A stretch of DNA of 26,693 nucleotides from Parolsenella sp958406235 (GTDB lineage: Bacteria > Actinomycetota > Coriobacteriia > Coriobacteriales > Atopobiaceae): assembly GCF_039062465.1 (NCBI RefSeq), contig NZ_JBCLNF010000013.1, forward strand, positions 1-26,693, given 5' to 3'. The position numbers and the translations under genes are program-made. This document shows positions 22,249 through 26,693 of this stretch, one piece after another. The notes under the pieces were generated by a model. The model was given only the letters and a program-made list of their open reading frames with translations. It was not told the origin of the DNA and did not search any database. Position 1 is the first letter of the stretch. Every line of letters begins with the position of its first letter.

Positions 22249-22923
22249 CTAGTCCAGATCGTCGACGTCAACGCCGGACATGGGCAGCTGGGCCGGCTGG
22301 GCAAGCTGCGTGGCATCCGCATCGGCGACAGGCGCGGCAGGCGCAGCCGGAGCAGCGATGGCAGCGGAGCCGGTCGGGGCGGACGTGGTGAACTGGTTGG
22401 AGAACGCGTTGTCAGCGTCATCCATGAAGTGCTGGAGGAGGGCCTTGTACTGGTCGCGGAACTCCTCGCGGGAGGCCTTCAGGCGATCCATCTCGTCGAG
22501 CTCGCTCTGCTTCTCGGCGAGGGCCTGACGGATGACCTCGCGGGCCTTCTGGTCAGCGTCGTTGCGGATCTTCTCGGCGTTGTCACGGGCCTCAGCGACC
22601 ATGCGGTCAGCGGACTGCTGGGCGACGATGAGGACCTTGGAGATCTGGCTCTCGGAGGCGGTGGTGGCGACGGGAGCGGCAACCGGGGCCTCGGCGACGG
22701 GAGCGGCGGCCTGCTGGTTCTGGAGCTGGGCAACCTGGGCTTGGGCGGCAGCAAGCTGCTGCTCAGAGGCGTTCAGACGACCCTTGAGGTCAGCGATCTT
22801 CTGGAGCATCGCGTCAACCTCGCCGGAAAGGCGCTCGAGGAAGTTGTCAACCTCGTCGGTGTCATAGCCGTGCTTGGAGGGAGAGAAGGTGAGCTGGTCG
22901 ATTTCTGCGGGTGTGATTGCCAT
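22249..22923 (-). CDS. divIVA: DivIVA-domain protein
   Basis: Cytoplasmic, membrane-curvature-sensing coiled-coil protein of the DivIVA/Wag31 type, organising polar growth or division. The 224-residue product begins MAITPAEIDQLTF, then FSPSKHGYDTDEVDNFLERL, the DivIVA N-terminal domain with the membrane-binding turn. A short coiled coil (35-70) and an Ala/Val/Pro-rich linker follow, then a longer coiled coil (90-170) with VLIVAQQSADRMVAEARDNA as the typical C-terminal motif, and an Ala/Pro-rich tail ending in acidic residues. GGGA lies before the ATG at 22923. Monocistronic. The domain order is normal for actinobacterial DivIVA, but whether it is the main Wag31 or a secondary SepIVA-like protein is open. 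Confidence 0.88.
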   Translation of the reverse strand: MAITPAEIDQLTFSPSKHGYDTDEVDNFLERLSGEVDAMLQKIADLKGRLNASEQQLAAAQAQVAQLQNQQAAAPVAEAPVAAPVATTASESQISKVLIVAQQSADRMVAEARDNAEKIRNDADQKAREVIRQALAEKQSELDEMDRLKASREEFRDQYKALLQHFMDDADNAFSNQFTTSAPTGSAAIAAPAAPAAPVADADATQLAQPAQLPMSGVDVDDLD

Positions 22924-22961
22924 TCTTATTCCCTTTCGTTCCTTGGACGTCGTGCCGCCCA

Positions 22962-23010
22962 TGGTCACGCTATTTGGTCACGCTATCTGCATAGGCTTCA
23001 AATAATTATA
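22962..23010 (-). promoter_or_regulatory. divIVA promoter region with 12-bp direct repeat
   Basis: On the minus strand a perfect -10 TATAAT is at 23010-23005. Downstream of it, TGGTCACGCTAT occurs twice (22962-22973 and 22975-22986), 13 bp apart, a tandem duplication in the transcribed leader. No good -35 is visible. Confidence 0.5.
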
Positions 23011-23107
23011 GCGGGTCGAGAGCTACGGGGTTATCAGTTACACAAAGGCACATAACCGATGCCCGGCAAGGCACCGGAAAAGCGCGCGAAGCGCCCAGAC
23101 AGAAACG

Positions 23108-23137
23108 AAAACAGGCCAGAGACGAATCTCTGACCTG
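23108..23137 (-). terminator. Terminator downstream of the tRNA-Glu 3' end
   Basis: An 11-bp stem (23112-23122 with 23127-23137, one wobble) with a TTCG loop on the minus strand is followed by TTTTCGTTT. It starts 8 nt past the tRNA 3' end and looks like the native terminator of the tRNA gene, which marks this flank as the original chromosome. Confidence 0.85.
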
Positions 23138-23145
23138 CTAACATT

Positions 23146-23192
23146 TGGTAGCCCGTACCAGATTCGAACTGGTGATCTCCGCCTTGAGAGGG
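23146..23192 (-). pseudogene. 3' fragment of tRNA-Glu(CUC), probable attachment site
   Basis: Read on the minus strand, this 47-bp block holds the anticodon loop CTCTCAA (anticodon CUC), the 3' anticodon strand GGCGG, the T arm ACCAG-TTCGAAT-CTGGT, the acceptor strand ACGGGCT, discriminator A and an encoded CCA. The sequence before the loop does not pair with GGCGG and there is no D arm, so the 5' half is absent. Tyrosine integrases commonly recombine in tRNA anticodon or T-arm regions and leave such a 3' duplicate at one end of the element; an intact tRNA-Glu is expected at the other end, to the right of the window. Confidence 0.85.
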
Positions 23193-23210
23193 TCATGCGA
23201 AGGCGCATAC

Positions 23211-23293
23211 TAACGGTATCTAACGGCAACAGACGAACGTCTGAGCTTGGGAAATACGGTAAGTAACGGCAACCAACGAAAACGGACGGCAAC
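23211..23293. repeat. Short direct repeats next to the att site (integrase arm-like)
   Basis: TAACGGTATC (23211), TAACGGCAAC (23221), TAACGGCAAC (23264) and GACGGCAAC (23285) are spread over 83 bp immediately inside the tRNA fragment. Spaced 8-10 bp direct repeats beside a tRNA core are the usual form of integrase arm-type sites. No gene lies between 22924 and 23398; the tRNA fragment, these repeats and the divIVA promoter account for most of it. Confidence 0.55.
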
Positions 23294-23398
23294 GAAGGAT
23301 TCCGCAGGTAGACTCACCATTGTGTCCTAGTTGTGTCCAAAAGCAATAATACCCTCCGCAGGGGCCAGAAGAGGGCCGCTCGCTACGGAGGGGATTTC

Positions 23399-23692
23399 TT
23401 ATGAGTTCAAAGGTTTATATGCCCCGGTCTCGCCCGGAGCACCGCCTCCCTCAATAACGGTGAAGCAGGACGAGGGCTTGGCCTTCTCGCCTACGCACGC
23501 CCATTCGGGTGCCTGAAGCGTGAAGAAGTACCCGCAGCGATCGCAGACCTCATAGGCGCAATCCGGGTTGAGCGTGCCCGCGAGCCGGGTCTTGTGGCCG
23601 CAGCGCGGACAAAACCGCGCCTGCTTGGAAAGCGAGCGGAAGTAAGGCGACCCGACCGGCTTGTCGAACAGCCCCTCGAACATCCATTGCAT
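23399..23692 (-). CDS. Small zinc-ribbon protein, unknown
   Basis: I do not recognise a named family. The 97-residue product has two CxxC knuckles, C28/C31 (CPRCGH) and C50/C53 (CDRCGY), spaced like a rubredoxin-type zinc ribbon, with a third Cys45 nearby. The N-terminus MQWMFEGLFDKPVG is partly hydrophobic; the C-terminus is flexible. GGGG lies before the ATG at 23692. It is the first gene inside the element and lies on the same strand as two phage-like genes, with a gap of 119 nt. Role within the element unknown; metal binding is the only supported inference. Confidence 0.65.
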   Translation of the reverse strand: MQWMFEGLFDKPVGSPYFRSLSKQARFCPRCGHKTRLAGTLNPDCAYEVCDRCGYFFTLQAPEWACVGEKAKPSSCFTVIEGGGAPGETGAYKPLNS

Positions 23693-23811
23693 GAGATAGC
23701 CCCTTTCATCGATGTTGGCGTTACCACCGTTGGCCTATGGCCTGGTTGGTGCCGGGATCTGGGAGCCAACTCTCTCCCCCGGCTCTGGATGAATGCGGGG
23801 ATATGGTACAC

Positions 23812-24462
23812 CTATTGCATACAGTACGGGCAAGGCGAGCAGTACGCCCTCGCCTCGTCGAGCGGGACCTCGCGTGTGCTGTATCCCAGCTGACGCAATC
23901 GACTCAGCTCGTCGCAGTCGTAGCTGTGGTACCAAGAGTCTCCAGCGCTGTCGCAGACGTAAACAACGCCGCCGGAGCCGACGACGGAATCGGACGCCTC
24001 GAGCACCGGCATCGAAATCTTCTCGATGTCGCCCTCGAAGACGTAGCCCACGCCCGTCGCGTCCACCCGGCAGGCGATGTAGCACCCCAGGTCGGCATCG
24101 GTGAGCGTGTACTCCGAGCCCTCCGCGCCCTCGATGTAGGAGTACTCGCCGTCCCACGTGGGGGCCCGCATCCAGCAGACGAGCGCCTCGGCGCCATCGG
24201 GCAGCTCGAGCTCCACACTAAGCGTCTTGCCAACGCGCATGGGCTCGGGGTGGTGGACCGCGCCCTTGACCTTCGCGTCCTGCGCCTCGATCGGCCCCAC
24301 GGCGCCGCTCGCCGCCTTCGCGAGCTCGGAGCCGTCGGCGTCGCTCGCCGTGACCACGCAGCGCCAGTAGAGGCCCGTCCACTCGCGCTCGGTCGCAAGG
24401 CTCGCGCTTCTCTTGTCCAAGAGCCTCGTGTACACCTTCGCGTAGTCGATGTCGTTCGCCAT
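23812..24462 (-). CDS. Ig-like domain protein with C-terminal Cys/His motif
   Basis: Unrecognised 216-residue protein with a readable architecture. Residues 28-60 (WTGLYWRCVVTASDADGSEL) look like the second half of a bacterial Ig-like repeat. Residues 72-142 form a fuller one, with GKTLSVELELPDGAEALVCW, then IEGAEGSEYTLTDADLGCYI. The C-terminus (167-216) has a WYHSYDC motif (His179, Cys183) and CSPCPYC (Cys208, 211, 214), with an EVPLDEARAY helix between, resembling the compact Zn-binding tail found on many secreted or phage proteins. No signal peptide. ATG at 24462 has GGAGG 6 nt upstream, 10 nt after the scaffold-like stop, so the two are co-transcribed. Probably a virion or accessory protein of the element; that is inference. 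Confidence 0.65.
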   Translation of the reverse strand: MANDIDYAKVYTRLLDKRSASLATEREWTGLYWRCVVTASDADGSELAKAASGAVGPIEAQDAKVKGAVHHPEPMRVGKTLSVELELPDGAEALVCWMRAPTWDGEYSYIEGAEGSEYTLTDADLGCYIACRVDATGVGYVFEGDIEKISMPVLEASDSVVGSGGVVYVCDSAGDSWYHSYDCDELSRLRQLGYSTREVPLDEARAYCSPCPYCMQ

Positions 24463-24472
24463 CGCCTGCCTC

Positions 24473-24970
24473 CTACTCCTCGTCGCCACAGCCGAGCCCG
24501 GCGATCCTCATCCAGCGCCCCATGAGCGAGTCCTCGTTCCTCGCGGCCCCTGCGTTTGGCAAGCCGGTCGTCCCGGCGGGCGCGGGTGCCGCCGAAAAGA
24601 GCCAGGGCTCCGCCTCCTTGAGCGCCGCCACGTCGCCCTCGTGCTCGTCGAGAAGGGCGCGCGCCGCCTTGACGCTGCGTGCGCCCGCAAGCTTGAGCTC
24701 GTACTCCACGCGCTCGTCAGCGGCGGCGGCCTTCACCGCCTCGATCTCCGAGCGAAGCGCCTCCGCCACCTCCGCCGACCTCGCGGCCTCCGCCACCTGA
24801 GCCTCAAGCTCCGCGATGCGCTCGTCGCGCTTGGCGAGCAGCGCCTCGTAGCCTGAGTCCCCGGCGACCTCGCCGCCGCCTACCTCCGCCTGCTGCTGCG
24901 CCTGCGCGACCTCTTGCCCTTCCGCGAGCTCGACCTGCGCCGCCTCGCCGCCATGCGTCTCACCGTCCAT
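24473..24970 (-). CDS. Phage GP20-type capsid scaffold-like protein
   Basis: Predicted scaffold protein for phage head assembly. The 165-residue product has an acidic Gln/Glu-rich N-terminus, a coiled coil (about 42-95), and the signature region LAGARSVKAARALLDEH (94-110) then VAALKEAEPWLFS (114-126), matching the minor structural GP20/DUF4355-like scaffold pattern, and a C-terminus with TTGLPNAG. ATG at 24970 chosen; upstream in-frame codons to 25099 encode a Cys-rich stretch with no RBS and are not included. In working phages the major capsid gene follows directly; here an Ig-like/zinc-tail gene follows instead, so the structural module looks incomplete. Confidence 0.65.
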   Translation of the reverse strand: MDGETHGGEAAQVELAEGQEVAQAQQQAEVGGGEVAGDSGYEALLAKRDERIAELEAQVAEAARSAEVAEALRSEIEAVKAAAADERVEYELKLAGARSVKAARALLDEHEGDVAALKEAEPWLFSAAPAPAGTTGLPNAGAARNEDSLMGRWMRIAGLGCGDEE

Positions 24971-25045
24971 GTGACCTGCTTTCCAATCGCGGCAGGCACA
25001 ACAAGACTCCCGCCTACCTACTCGATACGAGCAGCCTAGACAGGC

Positions 25046-25058
25046 GTCACAAAGTGAC
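25046..25058. promoter_or_regulatory. GTCAC-AAA-GTGAC dyad between divergent element genes
   Basis: A perfect 5-3-5 dyad lies in the 223-nt gap between the scaffold-like gene (minus) and DUF262 (plus). Such a site is compatible with a phage-type repressor or a regulator of the defence pair. The rest of the gap shows no gene; TATCAT at 25094 is a possible -10 for DUF262. Confidence 0.4.
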
Positions 25059-25193
25059 CGAGGAACGCGACGCTGACGGCGGGCATCCGCTGGTATCATT
25101 AGAATCCATGTTGGTTATGGGAGAAGGTCGCATATCCCACAACCGGTCTGATTAAAGTTAGCTTTGACCTGCTATAGATTGAGGTGAGGGCGA

Positions 25194-26252
25194 GTGACCA
25201 ATCAACAAAGTGAGGCCGTCGAAATCTCTGAACAGATTCGCGATAAAAAGAAGGATGTGAGATTTAGCACTCGCGAATACGTTGCAGAGTACCTCATCAA
25301 TAAGTTCAATGCGGACGAGTTCTACATTCCGCTTGACTATCAACGCAACTTCGTCTGGACAGATGATGATTGCAGCTACTTTATTGAGTCTGTGTTAATT
25401 GGTCTGCCCATTCCCTACATGTTCTTTGCCGATGCTGAAGATGGCAGAACGGAAATCGTTGATGGAGCGCAAAGGATGAACGCCTTGGTGAACTTTGCCA
25501 GAGGCGATTTAACCTTGTGCAATCTAGACATCCTTACATCTGTCAACGGAAAGACCTATACAGAACTTCCCATAGAAGTACAAAGAAGATTCGATAACGC
25601 GAGCTTTAGAGTGGTTTACCTTGAGGAAGGGACCACCTTTGACGTCCGACAGGAGATTTTTCGTCGTATCAATTCATCGGGCAAGCAGCTCAAAAAGCAA
25701 GAAATTCGCCGTGGCTCCATGGGCGGCGATTTTACAAAACTAGTAAGCGAGCTCTCCAAGGATCCGCTCTTTATAAAACTTGCCCCGTTAAGCGAGACGG
25801 CGCGCAAACACTACGATGACATGGAACTTGTCACTCGTTTCTTCGCCTATGCAGACGGCTACCCAGATTTCGAGGGTTACAAAGACCGCGTTGCTAGTTA
25901 CCTGGATGAATACACGAATCGCATGAACATCGAGCTTGCCAAGTCACCTGACAAGCGCAATGAACTCGTCGCTCGCTTCAAAGAAATGTTGAGATACGTT
26001 GAGAAGTGCTTGGGAGACAGGGGTTTCAAAAAGACACCGACAGGAAAATCGACTCCTCACGCTCGCTTCGAGGCCATTGCAGTTGGCGTTGCCGTGGCGT
26101 TATCGGAGGACAAGGACCTTTCACCCAAAGACATGTCTTGGGTTAATGGCGAGGAGTTCCAAACTCTTGTGCGGTCAGACTCGGCAAACGTCAAGGCTAA
26201 GCTGAAAGCTCGCATTGATTTCGTGGCCAACAAGCTGAAGGCGGAGCAGTAA
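25194..26252 (+). CDS. DUF262 domain protein (GmrS/ParB-like), partner of HEPN
   Basis: A 352-residue protein whose N-terminal half is a DUF262 domain, a ParB-superfamily nucleotide-processing module also found in GmrSD and BrxU defence nucleases. Visible motifs are IPLDYQRNFVW (45-55), the DGxQR signature as DGAQR (90-94), and FRRINSSGKQLKKQEIR (156-172), so the pocket residues are intact. The C-terminal half is helical and contains no recognisable HNH/DUF1524 nuclease, so this is a stand-alone DUF262. GTG start at 25194 with GAGG-type RBS. The HEPN gene starts 5 nt after its stop, so they form an operon. Codon use is visibly more A/T-rich than in the flanking chromosome, a sign of transfer. 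Proposed job: regulator or NTP-dependent sensor for the HEPN RNase. Confidence 0.85.
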   Translation: MTNQQSEAVEISEQIRDKKKDVRFSTREYVAEYLINKFNADEFYIPLDYQRNFVWTDDDCSYFIESVLIGLPIPYMFFADAEDGRTEIVDGAQRMNALVNFARGDLTLCNLDILTSVNGKTYTELPIEVQRRFDNASFRVVYLEEGTTFDVRQEIFRRINSSGKQLKKQEIRRGSMGGDFTKLVSELSKDPLFIKLAPLSETARKHYDDMELVTRFFAYADGYPDFEGYKDRVASYLDEYTNRMNIELAKSPDKRNELVARFKEMLRYVEKCLGDRGFKKTPTGKSTPHARFEAIAVGVAVALSEDKDLSPKDMSWVNGEEFQTLVRSDSANVKAKLKARIDFVANKLKAEQ

Positions 26253-26257
26253 ACCTT

Positions 26258-26674
26258 ATGGATTCCAATGACTTTAACTTGGGGTACGAAGAGGTCTACA
26301 ACGACCGCCTTGATGAGACCAAGAGCATGATTACGCTCGCGACCCTGCTCGATTCGCTTGATCAAGGCGTTGGTGATGCGCGCTATGACTCCATAATGCG
26401 GGGAGCTTACGAAATCGCTAAAAAGGCAAACCCAAATGGCGTGCCCATGCCAACGCCGGACGTAACCCTAGTTTCCAGCGTTATCCGTTCTAATGTCAAG
26501 CTCATGGTCTACAACATCATCGAGTTTTCAATCACAAGCCTCATGCGGGCAATTTATGACAGGATAAAGGACGAAGGCTGTGGTTATGCCGACGTTTCCG
26601 AAAAGCTGCAGTTGCTCCTTGATTATCAACTTTATCCGAACACCTCCCACATTCATCCGCACATGTGCGGATGA
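26258..26674 (+). CDS. MAE_28990/MAE_18760-type HEPN protein, probably truncated
   Basis: Product of 138 residues that fits the start and middle of the MAE_28990-type HEPN family: YEEVYNDRLDETKSMITLATLLD, then a proline/variable segment, then VIRSNVKLMVYNIIEFSITSLM, AIYDRIKDEGCGYADVSEK. HEPN proteins of this type are putative RNases, and pairing with DUF262 is known. I recall family members as clearly longer, about 200 residues or more, with the catalytic R-x4-6-H in the missing part. Here the last ten or so residues are encoded by the left half and centre of a perfect 38-bp palindrome and the TGA lies in its right half, so the native C-terminus seems lost. Could instead be a short natural variant. 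Confidence 0.75.
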   Translation: MDSNDFNLGYEEVYNDRLDETKSMITLATLLDSLDQGVGDARYDSIMRGAYEIAKKANPNGVPMPTPDVTLVSSVIRSNVKLMVYNIIEFSITSLMRAIYDRIKDEGCGYADVSEKLQLLLDYQLYPNTSHIHPHMCG

Positions 26675-26682
26675 ATGTGGGA
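26645..26682. repeat. 38-bp perfect palindrome ending the HEPN frame
   Basis: Two 19-bp arms with no loop meet between 26663 and 26664; the left arm begins TCCCACATTC and the core is CCGCACATGTGCGG. The flanks outside the palindrome are not complementary, so it is not a simple long fold-back. It may be the end of an inserted element, a resolution site, a terminator-like hairpin, or an assembly artefact near a contig end. Confidence 0.97.
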
Positions 26683-26693
26683 ACCCGATACCC

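Larger units (their letters stand above)
23193..26693. mobile_element. Left part of an integrated element at tRNA-Glu (continues past the window)
   Basis: Boundaries are inferred: the left edge is the tRNA-Glu fragment, and the right edge is outside the window. The interval contains putative integrase arm repeats, three phage-like genes on the minus strand, and a more A/T-rich DUF262-HEPN pair on the plus strand. No integrase gene is visible here, so it would have to lie to the right, or the element has lost it. Confidence 0.65.

Noticed and set aside
23038..23292. Minus-strand open frame over the tRNA fragment and its terminator
   Set aside because: The tRNA 3' half, terminator and direct repeats account for the sequence; the frame has no motif or RBS.
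24971..25099. Cys-rich N-terminal extension of the scaffold-like protein
   Set aside because: In frame but without an RBS at its ATG, and scaffold proteins of this type do not start with such a region. The ATG at 24970 fits better.
26600..26693. Long fold-back assembly artefact at the right end
   Set aside because: Complementarity stops exactly after 19 bp on each side, so it is not a simple mirrored read-through. A small artefact cannot be excluded, so it remains a caveat on the palindrome finding.

Overview
The window looks like a chromosomal stretch of a high-GC, low-complexity-intergenic Gram-positive actinobacterium. The mix of genes (class I ManA, acetate kinase, LuxS, DivIVA-domain protein, Pit plus DUF47 phosphate uptake, an HPr-like protein, type A RNase P RNA) and the protein style fit the Coriobacteriia (Olsenella/Atopobium-like) best. 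That placement is inference from pattern recognition, not from a marker-gene comparison. Most genes lie on the minus strand in short operons.

Layout, left to right. 163-1098 manA. 1220-5346 is a minus-strand amino-acid ABC operon (Tat-type lipoprotein binding protein, two permeases, ATPase) that ends with a class I glutamine-amidotransferase-like peptidase C26. 5538-6707 ackA, with a strong terminator. 6948-8726 is a plus-strand trio: nicotinamidase-like hydrolase, pyridoxal/pyridoxamine kinase, TIGR04076-like protein. 8723-11952 is a minus-strand run: fluoride channel CrcB, YdcF-like membrane protein, LOG-family protein, luxS and a DNA-deoxyinosine-type glycosylase. A 10-unit octamer tandem repeat sits just in front of luxS. 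12454-15012 holds a two-TM LURP-one-like protein, a DegV protein and a MarR regulator. 15105-17809 is a phosphate cluster (Pit transporter, DUF47 partner, Cof-type HAD phosphatase). 18059-20871 holds a second HAD phosphatase, a YigZ/IMPACT protein, an HPr-like protein with Asp at the position of regulatory Ser46, and a class I DAHP synthase. 21025-21388 is rnpB on the plus strand with its own promoter element and terminator. 21522-22923 holds cutC and a DivIVA-domain protein.

From about 23146 the character changes. A 47-bp 3' piece of a tRNA-Glu(CUC) gene, still followed by what looks like its native terminator, abuts a cluster of short direct repeats resembling integrase arm sites. I read this as the left attachment junction of an integrated element that runs off the right edge. 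Inside it are three phage-like minus-strand genes (a zinc-ribbon protein, an Ig-like plus Cys/His-motif protein, and a GP20-type scaffold protein with no capsid gene beside it). Next comes a visibly more A/T-rich pair: a DUF262 (ParB/GmrS-like) protein and a HEPN protein of the MAE_28990/MAE_18760 type. DUF262-HEPN pairs are a recognised association with defence or toxin roles. Here the HEPN reading frame ends inside a perfect 38-bp palindrome at the right edge of the window, so it may be truncated.

The points most worth a second look are the tRNA-Glu island edge with its DUF262-HEPN cargo and terminal palindrome, the octamer array in front of luxS, and the natural S46D-type HPr.
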